From contig NZ_CP074346.1 in NCBI RefSeq assembly GCF_018343795.1, positions 1,240,001 through 1,304,000 on the forward strand: a stretch of 64,000 nucleotides of DNA, given 5' to 3'. The notes beneath the pieces were generated by a model, which saw only the letters and a program-made list of their open reading frames with translations, was not told where the DNA came from and made no database searches. The position numbers and the translations under genes were made by a program. This DNA is from Phocoenobacter atlanticus subsp. cyclopteri. Lineage in GTDB: Bacteria > Pseudomonadota > Gammaproteobacteria > Enterobacterales > Pasteurellaceae. Position 1 is the first letter of the stretch, and each line of letters opens with the position of its first letter. Below are positions 1 to 8,808 of this stretch, one piece after another.

Positions 1-80
1 AACGTTAATGGTACAAATAAAAAGTGGTATAATGCAGTTAATGCAAACTGCAATCGAGAAAGTTCAACAACGTCCAACAT
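1..80 (-). CDS. cydA: cytochrome bd oxidase subunit I, N-terminal end only (partial)
   Basis: The reverse strand starts at ATG 78-80 and runs off the window edge. The 26 visible codons read [20 protein letters not shown] and then LFVPLT, which is the highly conserved start of CydA, the quinol-binding, heme-carrying subunit of cytochrome bd oxidase in the inner membrane. His19 is the usual heme b595 ligand. A purine-rich AGAGG lies a few bases upstream of the ATG. The gene shares its direction with xthA but is separated from it by a 364-bp leader with regulatory sites. The call rests on recognising the N-terminus; the rest of the gene is outside the window. Confidence 0.88.
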   Translation of the reverse strand, partial: MLDVVELSRLQFALTALYHFLFVPLT

Positions 81-310
81 CTCAAACCTCTTTATTGTAA
101 TATAAGTATAAAAAATGAATTATCCTTAAGCTAAAAACTCAAGATAACCACCCAAAATTGATTTTATTTTAGTCAATACTTAAAAAAAGTACTTATTAGT
201 AAAATCTAACCTATTCTACCTATAAACTGAATAATAAAAAATAGTAAAAATGTAACATTTGCCACATTTTTTAACAAAAATTTTAATTTTTAATAAAAAA
301 TAAATTTAAC

Positions 311-324
311 TTGATATAAGTCAA
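311..324. promoter_or_regulatory. FNR-type box in cydA leader
   Basis: TTGATATAAGTCAA matches the FNR consensus TTGAT-N4-ATCAA at 9 of 10 positions. It lies 231 bp upstream of the cydA start codon. FNR control of cyd by oxygen is well known in enteric bacteria; binding here is inferred. Confidence 0.6.
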
Positions 325-371
325 TTTTATAAAGCAAAATTAGTTGTGACACATTCAAAATAAAGCATATT

Positions 372-386
372 TGATAATTATTATCA
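372..386. promoter_or_regulatory. perfect Fur-type box (7-1-7) upstream of cydA
   Basis: TGATAATTATTATCA is an exact 15-bp 7-1-7 inverted repeat of the Fur consensus TGATAAT-N-ATTATCA. It sits 292 bp before the cydA ATG and 59 bp beyond the end of xthA. Since xthA ends toward it, cydA or an unannotated small RNA is the only likely target. Confidence 0.6.
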
Positions 387-444
387 GTTGGTTCTGATTT
401 TAGTTAAATATAGTCAAGATACAATTTTTTAACATCAATAACAT

Positions 445-1257
445 TTAGCTTGATAGCTTAAATGTTGCCCAAATTGGTGCGTGATCCGAGGGTTTTTCCA
501 TTGTTCGAATCTCTAAATCAATTCCCGTATCCACACAACATTTAGCTAAACTATCCGTAGCCAATATAACATCAATGCGTAAACCTCGATTATCATTAAT
601 ACCCTTTGAGCGGTAATCAAACCAAGAATATTTATCATCAGCATCAGGGTTCATCATTCTAAAGGTATCGGTAAAGCCATAGCCTTGTAAGGTTGCCAAC
701 CACTCTCTTTCTTCGGGTAAAAATGAACATTTACCTGTTTGTAGCCAACGCTTACGGTTTGGTTCACCTATGCCAATATCTAAATCTGTAGGGCTGATAT
801 TGATATCTCCCATTACAATAATTGGATTTTCAGGGGAATGTGCTGTTTCCAAATAATGTTGTAAATCAGCGTAAAATTTTTCTTTAGCAGGAAATTTAGT
901 TTCGTGTTTACGGTTTTCTCCCTGTGGAAAATAACCGTTTAAGACGGTCAATGTACCAAAAGGTGTGTCCAGATCTGCCATAATCATACGTCTTTGTGCA
1001 TTCTCATCGTCTGTAGGAAAACCTTTACGTACCGCCAAAGGTTCTGCTTTAGTCAATAACGCTACACCATAATGTCCTTTTTGACCGTGATAAAACACGT
1101 GATAGCCTAAATGTTCGACTAGTTGATGGGGAAAATCTTCATCAGAGACTTTAATTTCTTGTAAACCAATCACGTCTGGCTGATGTTTTTCAATGATCGC
1201 CTCTAATTGGTGAGGTCTTGCTCGTAATCCATTGATATTAAAAGAGATAAATTTCAT
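445..1257 (-). CDS. xthA: exonuclease III
   Basis: This 270-aa protein is XthA, the cytoplasmic Mg-dependent AP endonuclease and 3'-5' exonuclease of base excision repair. The endonuclease/exonuclease/phosphatase fold signatures are all present: E34 in LQEIK, D151 and N153 in GDINISPTD, and D258-H259 in SDHAPIWA. Length matches E. coli (268 aa). A weak inverted repeat (440-450 with 455-466) overlaps the stop but lacks a clear T tract. It reads toward cydA, 364 bp away, and is probably a single-gene unit. Confidence 0.97.
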   Translation of the reverse strand: MKFISFNINGLRARPHQLEAIIEKHQPDVIGLQEIKVSDEDFPHQLVEHLGYHVFYHGQKGHYGVALLTKAEPLAVRKGFPTDDENAQRRMIMADLDTPFGTLTVLNGYFPQGENRKHETKFPAKEKFYADLQHYLETAHSPENPIIVMGDINISPTDLDIGIGEPNRKRWLQTGKCSFLPEEREWLATLQGYGFTDTFRMMNPDADDKYSWFDYRSKGINDNRGLRIDVILATDSLAKCCVDTGIDLEIRTMEKPSDHAPIWATFKLSS

Positions 1258-1282
1258 TATTGTTCCTTTTTATTCATATAAC

Positions 1283-1336
1283 AAGCGGTAAGATAAAGAT
1301 AAAAATTTGCAAATTTTTGATCTTAACTAACCGCTT
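1283..1336 (-). terminator. inverted USS pair, terminator of hslO
   Basis: AAGCGGTAAGAT at the left and ATCTT...ACCGCTT at the right are inverted uptake-sequence copies around an AAAAATTTGCAAATTTTT loop. The right arm overlaps the last codons and stop of hslO. Inverted USS pairs commonly act as intrinsic terminators in this family. Confidence 0.6.
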
Positions 1337-2219
1337 TCAATTCTTGAATGGCTTTTTCATCAAAGAAATATTGTGTGCCACAGCATTCGCACTGCATATC
1401 TATAATCCCTTGTTTTGCCGCTAACATTTCAGTAATTTCTTCATCTGAAACTAATAATAATGCTCCTGCTGAACGCTCTCTTGAACAACCACATTTAAAG
1501 CTCACAGGTTGTGGTTCATAAACTTCAACGGTTTCTTCGTGATATAAACGGAACAACAATTCTTGTGCGGTTAAACCAAATATTTCTTCATTTTTGATTG
1601 TGGACGTTAATGCTGCTAGGTGTTCAAAATCCTCTGGTGTACCTGTACCATCAGGCATAACTTGTAATAAGACTCCCGCACCAACGGCTTCTCCATTAAA
1701 CTCACCCACACGAATAATTAACTGTGTTTTAAGCTGTTCTGAACGAGTAAAATACTCTTCTAAACATTCACTAATGGTTTCCTTATCCAGTGCAACAACA
1801 CCTTGATAACGTTCACCATTTTCAGGCATCACAGAAATAATCAAGACCCCTTTCTCGCCCACCATCTGTTGTAACCTTGTATTGTCTGAAATCTCACCAT
1901 CCACACGTGCTAAGGCTCGCATTTGCTGTTTTTCATTACCATTTACTACCGCTAATTTTAATGCGCCTTCACCACCTTGAATTTGTACGGTAATCGTCCC
2001 TTCAAATTTTAATGTTGCAGTCAATAAACTGGTTGCGACTAGCATTTCACCTAATAAATCTTGTACTGGTTTTGGGTAATGGTGAGTATTTAAAGTTTCT
2101 GTAAAGGTGTTATTTAAACGTAACCACTGTCCTCGCACTGCACGATTTTGGAATAGATAGCGGTACAATTTATCATTATCTTGGGTATAGTCTTTGGTGT
2201 AATCTTGTGTTGAAGTCAT
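1323..2219 (-). CDS. hslO: Hsp33 redox-regulated holdase chaperone
   Basis: The 298-aa product is Hsp33, a cytoplasmic chaperone switched on by oxidation. The C-terminal zinc site is intact: C243 and C245 (CGC), then C277 and C280 (CECC, with an extra C279), matching the family pattern CxC-N27..32-CxxC. When oxidised these cysteines form disulfides, release zinc and expose the substrate-binding surface. The start codon overlaps the stop of hslR by one base, so the two are translationally coupled in an hslR-hslO operon. The stop codon lies within an inverted uptake-sequence repeat. Confidence 0.96.
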   Translation of the reverse strand: MTSTQDYTKDYTQDNDKLYRYLFQNRAVRGQWLRLNNTFTETLNTHHYPKPVQDLLGEMLVATSLLTATLKFEGTITVQIQGGEGALKLAVVNGNEKQQMRALARVDGEISDNTRLQQMVGEKGVLIISVMPENGERYQGVVALDKETISECLEEYFTRSEQLKTQLIIRVGEFNGEAVGAGVLLQVMPDGTGTPEDFEHLAALTSTIKNEEIFGLTAQELLFRLYHEETVEVYEPQPVSFKCGCSRERSAGALLLVSDEEITEMLAAKQGIIDMQCECCGTQYFFDEKAIQELKAVS

Positions 2220-2644
2220 TATTTCTCCGAATGTTTAAATTTAATTAAATCACGACGTTCTTTTTTATTTGGTCGTCTATCTGGGTGTGGCATAGAAAGA
2301 TAATTCATTTTTCGAGCCAACGCCATTTTTTCTCTTTTTTCAATGCTTTCTGCTGTTTCTTGATATAACTTTTGGGCTTCTGGTGCCCCTTTACGTTGAT
2401 CGCTGATTTCAAGAATTTCTACTTCTTTTTCCTCATTACCTTGACGTAATATCACCTTCGCACCAATTTCTACCACTTTGCTCGATTTAATGCGTTGTCC
2501 ATTATAATGTACTTTCCCCCCCTCAATCATTGCTTTGGCAATGGTACGAGTCTTATAAAAACGTGCTGCCCAAAGCCATTTATCTAAACGAACGACTTCT
2601 GGTTCTTCCCTACCTTTTTTATTTTTTTGCTGTGCTTTTCTCAT
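2219..2644 (-). CDS. hslR: Hsp15, heat-shock S4-domain ribosome rescue factor
   Basis: A 141-aa basic protein with an S4 RNA-binding domain at about residues 17-62 (VRLDKWLWAARFYKTRT and KVHYNGQRIK) and a lysine/arginine-rich tail ending KKERRDLIKFKHSEK. This is the Hsp15 family, which recycles free 50S subunits carrying a nascent chain. It is the first gene of the hslR-hslO operon and overlaps hslO by one base. Length is close to E. coli HslR (133 aa). The low-complexity KKNKKGREEP segment near the start is typical. Confidence 0.94.
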   Translation of the reverse strand: MRKAQQKNKKGREEPEVVRLDKWLWAARFYKTRTIAKAMIEGGKVHYNGQRIKSSKVVEIGAKVILRQGNEEKEVEILEISDQRKGAPEAQKLYQETAESIEKREKMALARKMNYLSMPHPDRRPNKKERRDLIKFKHSEK

Positions 2645-2836
2645 AACTGTCCAAAATGAAATAAAGTAAAAGTTTATTCTCTAATAAAGTAACAAATTGC
2701 GGAATCTTATTAAAAATCGCATCATTTGTAAATTTTGATCCACATCTTACCGCTTAACTCATAATAATAAAAATAGATTAAATTTTAATAGATCAGATAT
2801 TAGTAACTGTAATTAACTGTCTAGTTTTAAACTTAC

Positions 2837-2876
2837 TTTACCTTTACTTTCATTTTCTATATGAAAGTATGGTAAA
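2837..2876. repeat. imperfect hairpin of unknown role
   Basis: TTTACC at 2837-2842 pairs with GGTAAA at 2871-2876, and ACTTTCAT at 2846-2853 pairs with ATGAAAGT at 2861-2868, leaving a 7-base loop. No T tract follows on either strand, so it is not an obvious terminator for dsbB. Confidence 0.45.
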
Positions 2877-2931
2877 TCATATTACAGGAGGAAATTTCTT
2901 TTTCACAAAAATTAATTTATTCATAGAGGAA

Positions 2932-2951
2932 AGACAAGGCATGCCTTGTCT
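2932..2951. repeat. GGCATGCC palindrome, copy 1
   Basis: AGACAAGGCATGCCTTGTCT is a perfect 20-bp palindrome. Two further members of the same family (core RRGGCATGCCYY) occur at 8709-8728 and 8761-8780, always outside genes. Confidence 0.7.
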
Positions 2952-2981
2952 CTATATGACTTAATACTTGTAATCAATATA

Positions 2982-3518
2982 CTATCCAAAAATAAATTGA
3001 TCTTTCTTTTTTAATCTTTTGAATTGACTTAAAGCAACAATCACCAAAACCGTCAAATAAGCACTAAAAATCATTGCTAACCACTGAGGCATTGAAAAAC
3101 TAAGGAATTGCCATTTTATTTCACTACAACTACCTGTTGCTTCAAAAAAATTGGGGAACCATTGATTTAAAGGAAATTGGTCAGGAAAATCTACCTTGAT
3201 TGGACATTGATTCCAAGGAGAAGGATTAAATTGATAGTTATAGTGTTTAACTGATAAATTTAATCCTTGAATCGCACCTAAAATTCCCATTGCTAGGGCT
3301 GTTAAACGAAAAAGAAGAAATCGAGGAGCAATAAACGCAATTGCTCCTGCAATACAAATAGCCAATAAGGCTATTCGCTCATAAATACACATTACACAAG
3401 GTGCTAATCCCATTTTATGTTGAAAATAAAGGGCTATTCCTTCAAGTATTACTCCACTTAGGATAAGAAGAAACCAAGCACTACGCCCAAGGGAAAGCTC
3501 TTTGATGTAATTTAGCAT
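2982..3518 (-). CDS. dsbB: disulfide bond formation protein B
   Basis: A 178-aa inner-membrane protein with four hydrophobic helices. It is DsbB, which reoxidises periplasmic DsbA and passes electrons to quinones. The catalytic pairs are present: C41-V-M-C44 in the first periplasmic loop, and C105 with C131 in the second. R48 after CVMCIYER matches the quinone-site arginine. It follows nhaB by 13 bp on the same strand; the nhaB-dsbB order is the same as in E. coli, so co-transcription is likely. Confidence 0.96.
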   Translation of the reverse strand: MLNYIKELSLGRSAWFLLILSGVILEGIALYFQHKMGLAPCVMCIYERIALLAICIAGAIAFIAPRFLLFRLTALAMGILGAIQGLNLSVKHYNYQFNPSPWNQCPIKVDFPDQFPLNQWFPNFFEATGSCSEIKWQFLSFSMPQWLAMIFSAYLTVLVIVALSQFKRLKKKDQFIFG

Positions 3519-3531
3519 AAATGCTCCTAGT

Positions 3532-5073
3532 TTAACGAATAATTAACCAACCCCAATCTGTCATTAGTGACGTTAGTGTTGGTAAAAATAATTTTAATGA
3601 TGCGAAACCGACTAAAGATAACACAATTGTGTAAGGTAACGCCATATATACCATTCTACCATAAGATAAACGAACCAAAGGAGCAAAAGATGAGGTTAAT
3701 AAGAATAAAAATGCCGCTTGTCCATTTGGTGTGGCTACTGATGGTAAATTGGTACCAGTATTAATTGCCACTGCAATTAAGTCAAATTGTTCACGAGTAA
3801 TGATATTTTCTTTTAGTGCGAGAATGGCCTCATTGATATAGACTGTTCCAACGAAAACATTATCGGAAATCATCGAGAGTAATCCATTAAAGATATAGAA
3901 TAATCCAAGCTGTGAGTCAGTATCTGCAGCTAACACATATTTAATAATTGGTTCAAAAAGTTTTAAATCAATAATTACTGCCACTATTGAGAAGAAAACC
4001 ACAAGTAATGCAGTGAAAGGTAGTGATTCTTTAAATGATTCCCCTACTGAATGCTCATCAATAATACCGCAGAAAGAGGTACAGATAATAATAATCGTTA
4101 AACCGATAAGCCCAACATCCGCTAAATGAAATGCTAAACCAATCACTAACCAAATTCCAGCAAGTGCTTGAATAACTAATTTTGCACGATCTTGATCGGT
4201 CATTTTCTTATCTTGCTCTATATTAAAGCGAGTTAAAATTGCCCACACTTGACGTGGTAGCGGATCTCCATAACCAAATAATCTATATCTCTCTAAAAGA
4301 TAACAAGTAGCAGCTCCAAATAATAAAACAGGAATACTCACAGGTGCAACACGTAATACAAACTCACCAAAATGCCAGTTTGCTTGATCTGCAATGATTA
4401 AGTTTTGAGGTTCGCCTACCATTGTCATTACACCACCTAATGCACTTCCTACACCTGCGTGCATAAGTAAACTACGTAAAAAACTACGGAAATGTTCCAA
4501 AATTTGTTTATTTGTGGTAATTTTTTCATCACAATGAATATTGTTAGTATCATCTTCAAAGGTGTGACCAGAAGCTACTTTATGATACACCCCATAAAAA
4601 CCTACGCTGACACTAATAATAACAGCAATAACGGTTAAAGCATCTAAGAATGCAGAAAGAAAAGCAGCACTTAAGCAAAAGGCTAATGATAATGTTCTTT
4701 TTGAACGGACTACAATTAATAGCTTAGTAAATGCATAAAGTAGCAATTGTTTCATAAAGTAAATACCCGCTACCATAAACATTAATAGCAAAATAACTTC
4801 AAAATTTGCCATTATTTCTTCTTTAATGTGTTCAGGGTGCGTCATTCCTATTACAACCGCTTCTATAGCTAATAAACCACCAGGTTGTAAAGGATAGCAT
4901 TTTAATGCCATTGCTAAGGTAAAAATAAATTCACAGACTAAACACCAACCCGCAACAAATGGATCGATGAAAAATAATATTGGATTTAAAACTAAAAAAG
5001 AAATAATGGCATATTTATACCATAATGGGGAATTCCCTAAAAAGTTTTTGAAAAAAGAACCAGGGGCTATCAT
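3532..5073 (-). CDS. nhaB: Na+/H+ antiporter NhaB
   Basis: The 513-aa polytopic membrane protein matches NhaB over its whole length, including the N-terminal [13 protein letters not shown] region and the conserved [11 protein letters not shown] and [20 protein letters not shown] segments. It expels Na+ in exchange for protons across the inner membrane. It is the first gene of an nhaB-dsbB unit divergent from fadR, the same arrangement as in E. coli. Length matches the family (about 513 aa). A purine-rich AAGGAGAA ribosome-binding site precedes the ATG. Confidence 0.97.
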   Translation of the reverse strand: MIAPGSFFKNFLGNSPLWYKYAIISFLVLNPILFFIDPFVAGWCLVCEFIFTLAMALKCYPLQPGGLLAIEAVVIGMTHPEHIKEEIMANFEVILLLMFMVAGIYFMKQLLLYAFTKLLIVVRSKRTLSLAFCLSAAFLSAFLDALTVIAVIISVSVGFYGVYHKVASGHTFEDDTNNIHCDEKITTNKQILEHFRSFLRSLLMHAGVGSALGGVMTMVGEPQNLIIADQANWHFGEFVLRVAPVSIPVLLFGAATCYLLERYRLFGYGDPLPRQVWAILTRFNIEQDKKMTDQDRAKLVIQALAGIWLVIGLAFHLADVGLIGLTIIIICTSFCGIIDEHSVGESFKESLPFTALLVVFFSIVAVIIDLKLFEPIIKYVLAADTDSQLGLFYIFNGLLSMISDNVFVGTVYINEAILALKENIITREQFDLIAVAINTGTNLPSVATPNGQAAFLFLLTSSFAPLVRLSYGRMVYMALPYTIVLSLVGFASLKLFLPTLTSLMTDWGWLIIR

Positions 5074-5273
5074 AAAAACATTCTCCTTTAACCAAATTTA
5101 TAGCATAATTTGATCTAATTTTTAATTATTGTGTGATATTGTAATATAGATTAGATTAAACGATAATAAAAAAAAACAATATTAATATAAAAGATTTAGA
5201 AAATTATCAATAAATTCAAAAAACTGATTAATTTGATTAAAATTTATACATTATTTGAGAGAGGGTTAACTAA

Positions 5274-6002
5274 ATGAATGAGAACAAGTTTAGTATTTTA
5301 AAAGCAAGTAGTCCAGCTGCATTAGCAGAAGAGTATATTATTCAAAGTATTTGGAATAATACTTATCCACCAAATTCATATTTACCTGCAGAACGAGAGT
5401 TAGCAGATACTATTGGCGTAACACGAACTACATTACGAGAAGTTTTACAACGTCTTGCCCGTGAAGGGTGGTTGAATATCCAACACGGCAAGCCAACTTA
5501 TGTCAATAATATTTGGGAAACAGGCGGTACAAGTGTAGTCGAAAAACTATTTCAACTTGATAAAACGGTTGCACCTCTTATTATTGCAGATATTCTTTCA
5601 TTACGTACTCGAATGTCAGATTTTTATATTCCAAAAGCAATCAAAACAAATCCTGAAGGCTCTCTGGCCATTTTTGAACAATTAGATAAATTAGATGATA
5701 CAGCAAAAGCCTATACTGAATTTGATTACCACGTCTTTAGAAGTTTTACTGTTGTTGCAAATAGACCTGTTTATGGATTGATTTTTAATAGTTTTAAAGG
5801 TTTATATAATCAAATTGGTGGAATTTATTTTAGTATTCCTGAAGGGCGAAAATTAGCACATAATTTTTATACTAGCTTACAAGAGTTATGTAAAAATGAA
5901 AATGCAGAAGAAGTACAAGAATGTATTAAAGTACACCGAGAACAAAGCACTAAGCTATGGAATGAAATACTAGGTAAGTTAGGAACAAAACCTAAAATAT
6001 AA
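5274..6002 (+). CDS. fadR: fatty-acid metabolism regulator FadR
   Basis: A 242-aa GntR-family regulator of the FadR subfamily. The N-terminal winged helix spans about residues 30-78, with the recognition segment ERELADTIGVTRTTLREVLQRLAREGW. The remainder is the helical acyl-CoA-sensing domain. In E. coli it represses beta-oxidation and activates fabA/fabB; fabB and a fadL-type porin are in this window at 27083 and 21973, but I could not identify FadR operators there. The start is preceded by GAGAGAGGG. Divergent from nhaB, 200 bp apart. Confidence 0.95.
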   Translation: MNENKFSILKASSPAALAEEYIIQSIWNNTYPPNSYLPAERELADTIGVTRTTLREVLQRLAREGWLNIQHGKPTYVNNIWETGGTSVVEKLFQLDKTVAPLIIADILSLRTRMSDFYIPKAIKTNPEGSLAIFEQLDKLDDTAKAYTEFDYHVFRSFTVVANRPVYGLIFNSFKGLYNQIGGIYFSIPEGRKLAHNFYTSLQELCKNENAEEVQECIKVHREQSTKLWNEILGKLGTKPKI

Positions 6003-6020
6003 AGCTTATTTTTTATATTC

Positions 6021-6074
6021 AAGCGGTTACTTCATTTTCAATTTTTGCAAATTTTTGATCAAATGATCCCGCTT
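6021..6074. terminator. USS-type inverted repeat between fadR and yfbV
   Basis: AAGCGGTTACTTCA and a reversed CCCGCTT flank an AATTTTTGCAAATTTTTGATC segment, between two convergent genes. Pairing is imperfect. A bidirectional terminator is inferred from position and from the same design elsewhere in the window. Confidence 0.45.
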
Positions 6075-6507
6075 ATAACTCATCAAAATACTGATCACCC
6101 CAAGTCTGCTCAGCAAGTTGCAATAAAATAGCTAAATCTTGATAGGAAGGCATCATTTGTTCTTCCACATCAATTTGCTCACTGATCAATTTCATACGCA
6201 ATTCCTCATACCACTTTAATAACGAAAGAGAGAGAGGGGATTTAGCTCGTCTACCAAGCCAAAACAATCCTTGAAAGGGAATGCTCAATGCAAATAACGC
6301 AGTAATTAAAACATTGACTAAAATAAATTGAGTGGGACTATGTAAGAAATATTGCCAAATAATGGCAAAACAAGCAAAAGCAGGCATCACTTTTTGTGCA
6401 AATTTAACCCATTTAATAAAGCGGTAATCCGGCATAAAAACATTGAGTTTTTTTTGATTTGGTAAGGTTTCAATATAATCCTGTCCTGCTTTTAGTGTGT
6501 CATACAT
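6073..6507 (-). CDS. yfbV: UPF0208 membrane protein YfbV
   Basis: A 144-aa protein of the UPF0208 family, recognised from the start YDTLKAGQDYIETLPNQKKLN and from its length. Two hydrophobic segments lie at about residues 40-60 and 65-88, followed by a soluble acidic C-terminus ending in QTWGDQYFDEL. In E. coli YfbV is an inner-membrane protein linked to chromosome Ter macrodomain organisation; the mechanism is not settled. The gene converges on fadR and stands alone. Confidence 0.9.
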   Translation of the reverse strand: MYDTLKAGQDYIETLPNQKKLNVFMPDYRFIKWVKFAQKVMPAFACFAIIWQYFLHSPTQFILVNVLITALFALSIPFQGLFWLGRRAKSPLSLSLLKWYEELRMKLISEQIDVEEQMMPSYQDLAILLQLAEQTWGDQYFDEL

Positions 6508-6637
6508 AATACTACCTATTTAGAATTCAGATTCCTATTGTAGCTAACTCTCAAAAATCTACAATAGATAATGCAGATAAGTTAAAGTATTGTTATAATC
6601 TAAGTAAGATAATATCTTTAACTTAAGGAACTATTCA

Positions 6638-7384
6638 ATGCCAATTAAATTTATTCAACTATTTCAAGATAGTTGGAATTTTATCCAAAACCAACGCCAA
6701 TTTTCCCTTTTTTCAATGGGAACAATGCTATTAATTCAATTGGGAAAATACTTACTTCTTCAATTTTTCCCAATACAACTACCTGCACAAAATATTTCTC
6801 AAAATCCTCAAGAAAATATCCTCTTTGCAGTATTCCCCTCTTTGCTATTACTTATTTTAAACTTGGTATTTACAGCACTCGTTATTTTAAATGTAAAATC
6901 TATCACTAACAGTAATTATCAACACTTTTTTCAACCAATTTCAGGAATATTAAAATCATTTTTCCCGTTAATGTTATTAAGTATTATCTCTGCTATTCCA
7001 TTAGCATTTACACTTGGATTTACTGGTTTTTATTCAATCGCAAATCAATCTCCAATTAGTCTTGTTTCATTACCTCTTATCGTATTAGGGCTTTATTTCT
7101 TCATAAAACTTTATTTAACTATTTATGTTTATTTGGTAGAAGAGCCACAAAAAAGTATTATGGAAACGCTAACTTTTACCTTTAAATTAAGCAAAGGAAA
7201 AATGCGACCATTAGCCTTATTCTGTGTCCTTGCATCATTGTTACCTTTATTTATTATCAATAGTCTTGAACGCTTAGGAGACAGTATTCCTATCCTTATT
7301 TTTTCTGCCATTGTAAGTACTTTTTTAAGTGTTTTTGTGATTGTATTTAGCTTCCGTTTTTACCAGCTTTACCGCCAACTATAA
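6638..7384 (+). CDS. yciC: UPF0259 membrane protein YciC
   Basis: A 248-aa inner-membrane protein with about six hydrophobic segments, matching the YciC/UPF0259 family. Its function is unknown. It leads a four-gene operon yciC-yciB-yciA-yciI, with 9 bp to yciB. The start is supported by AAGGAA eight bases upstream. The same four genes are neighbours in other Pasteurellaceae and, partly, in E. coli. Confidence 0.88.
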   Translation: MPIKFIQLFQDSWNFIQNQRQFSLFSMGTMLLIQLGKYLLLQFFPIQLPAQNISQNPQENILFAVFPSLLLLILNLVFTALVILNVKSITNSNYQHFFQPISGILKSFFPLMLLSIISAIPLAFTLGFTGFYSIANQSPISLVSLPLIVLGLYFFIKLYLTIYVYLVEEPQKSIMETLTFTFKLSKGKMRPLALFCVLASLLPLFIINSLERLGDSIPILIFSAIVSTFLSVFVIVFSFRFYQLYRQL

Positions 7385-7393
7385 GGATAACAA

Positions 7394-7942
7394 ATGAAAC
7401 AATTACTTGAATTTATCCATCTCGTTTTATTTTTTATAGCTTATAAACTTTTTGGAACACAAGAAGCTGCTATTACATTAATTATTGCTACCGTTATTCA
7501 ATTAATTTTATTTAAATTACTTTTCGGTAGTATCACAAAAATGCAACTTTTTGTTGCGGGTTTTGTGTTGCTTTTTGGTAGCTTAACCGCTTATTTTAAT
7601 GATGATAGTTTTTTAAAATGGAAAGTAACAATTATTAACGGTCTATTTGCTTTTGCCTTACTTTTTAGTCAATTCATTTTGAGAAATCCACTTATTAAAC
7701 ATTTACTGGGTAAAGAAATCCAATTAGAAGATACCATTTGGAATAAAATAAATTTAGGTTGGGCATTGTTTTTTATCTTTTGTATGCTACTTAACATTTA
7801 CATTAGTCATTTTATGTCAAATGATGCTTGGTACACCTTTAAAGTATTTGGACTAACAGGGCTAAGCCTAATTGCGACTATTATTACAGGTGTGTATCTC
7901 TATCCACATTTGAAACAACTGGAGGAAAACAATGACAAATAA
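7394..7942 (+). CDS. yciB: inner membrane-spanning protein YciB (septation protein A family)
   Basis: A 182-aa integral membrane protein with about five transmembrane segments. It belongs to the YciB/IspZ family, recognised from [16 protein letters not shown] at the start and [21 protein letters not shown] in the middle. The family is connected with cell-envelope synthesis and septation; the biochemical role is unclear. The coding end overlaps yciA by 11 bp, so the two genes are probably coupled in translation. Confidence 0.93.
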   Translation: MKQLLEFIHLVLFFIAYKLFGTQEAAITLIIATVIQLILFKLLFGSITKMQLFVAGFVLLFGSLTAYFNDDSFLKWKVTIINGLFAFALLFSQFILRNPLIKHLLGKEIQLEDTIWNKINLGWALFFIFCMLLNIYISHFMSNDAWYTFKVFGLTGLSLIATIITGVYLYPHLKQLEENNDK

Positions 7943-8372
7943 CCAATGTCGAGAACCTGAAGGCAAGCTAATTTTAAGAACCCTTGCAATGCCTTCTGAT
8001 ACCAATGCCAATGGTGATATTTTTGGTGGTTGGATTATGTCTCAAATGGATATGGGAGGGGCTATTTTAGCGAAAGAAATTGCTAAAGGAAGAGTCGTCA
8101 CTGTTTCAGTTAACTCAATGAATTTTTTACATCCTGTTTCTGTAGGAGATGTCGTATGCTGTTATGGAAAATGTACTAAAGTTGGACATTCATCTCTGCA
8201 AGTCAATGTTGAAATTTTTATTAAACGTATTTATGAAGGATTACGAGATCGCCAATGTGTAACAGAAGCTGAATTTACCTTTGTGGCAGTAGATAAAGAT
8301 GGCAAACCTCGCCCTATTCCACGTGAAGATAATCCAGAACTAGATACAGCTCTTGCATTACTTAACCAATAG
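7932..8372 (+). CDS. yciA: acyl-CoA thioesterase YciA
   Basis: A 146-aa single hotdog-fold thioesterase. The active-site region [19 protein letters not shown] is typical of YciA, which hydrolyses a broad range of acyl-CoA esters in the cytoplasm; the Haemophilus influenzae orthologue has been characterised as such. The start overlaps the end of yciB by 11 bp. A GGAGG at 7921-7925 sits seven bases before the ATG and decides the start. Confidence 0.95.
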   Translation: MTNNQCREPEGKLILRTLAMPSDTNANGDIFGGWIMSQMDMGGAILAKEIAKGRVVTVSVNSMNFLHPVSVGDVVCCYGKCTKVGHSSLQVNVEIFIKRIYEGLRDRQCVTEAEFTFVAVDKDGKPRPIPREDNPELDTALALLNQ

Positions 8373-8381
8373 GAGAATATT

Positions 8382-8678
8382 ATGTATTATGTTATTTTTG
8401 CTCAAGATAAACCAAACACGCTACAACAACGTCTTGCTGTGCGTGAACAACATTTAGCTCGCTTAAAGCACTTACAAGCAGAAGGTCGACTATTTACTGC
8501 AGGTCCAAATCCAGCAATTGATAGTGAAACACCTGGAGAGGCGGGCTTTACCGGTTCAACAGTAATTGCACAATTTACTTCATTAGAAGACGCAAAACAG
8601 TGGGCAAGTGAAGATCCTTATGTAGAAGCAGGTGTTTATGGTGAGGTATTTGTAAAACCTTTTCTTAAAGTATTTTAA
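8382..8678 (+). CDS. yciI: YCII-domain protein YciI
   Basis: A 98-aa protein, the same length as E. coli YciI and similar throughout, for example [19 protein letters not shown] and [17 protein letters not shown]-domain proteins have a ferredoxin-like fold with a conserved His/Asp pair and were proposed to be small enzymes; the reaction is unknown. It is the last gene of the yciCBAI operon, 9 bp after yciA, with AGGAG as ribosome-binding site. Confidence 0.93.
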   Translation: MYYVIFAQDKPNTLQQRLAVREQHLARLKHLQAEGRLFTAGPNPAIDSETPGEAGFTGSTVIAQFTSLEDAKQWASEDPYVEAGVYGEVFVKPFLKVF

Positions 8679-8708
8679 TTATTACAATATTCATTTATCA
8701 TATCCATC

Positions 8709-8728
8709 CGTCAAGGCATGCCTTGACG
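8709..8728. repeat. GGCATGCC palindrome, copy 2
   Basis: CGTCAAGGCATGCCTTGACG is a perfect 20-bp palindrome 30 bp after the yciI stop, a few dozen bases from copy 3. Confidence 0.7.
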
Positions 8729-8760
8729 CTACGTTTGTGTATTCACCCATATATATGTAG

Positions 8761-8780
8761 AGACAGGGCATGCCCTGTCT
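8761..8780. repeat. GGCATGCC palindrome, copy 3
   Basis: AGACAGGGCATGCCCTGTCT is a perfect 20-bp palindrome. Its flank GTAGAGACAGG resembles the flank of copy 1 read in reverse (AGAGACAAGG), which suggests a dispersed element rather than chance. Confidence 0.7.
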
Positions 8781-8808
8781 ATGTGTAAAATATTAAATGT
8801 GTAAATTT

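Larger units (their letters stand above)
81..444. other. cydA leader and promoter region, no ORF
   Basis: This very AT-rich 364-bp stretch separates cydA from xthA. It has no convincing reading frame. It carries an FNR-like box at 311-324 and a perfect Fur-like palindrome at 372-386. On the minus strand a TAAAAT hexamer at 280-285 could be a -10 element, placing the FNR-like site about 40 bp upstream of transcription start. A long cydA leader is known in E. coli, so the arrangement fits a cyd promoter. Confidence 0.6.
2645..2981. other. intergenic stretch with a hairpin and a palindromic repeat
   Basis: This 337-bp AT-rich gap lies between dsbB and hslR (both minus). It holds one isolated uptake-sequence core in reverse orientation near 2747-2756, a long imperfect hairpin at 2837-2876, and a GGCATGCC-centred palindrome at 2932-2951. 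I see no credible coding frame. Confidence 0.5.

Noticed and set aside
2-100. Open plus-strand frame at the window start that looked like a C-terminal end
   Set aside because: The minus strand of the same bases encodes the unmistakable CydA N-terminus with a ribosome-binding site.
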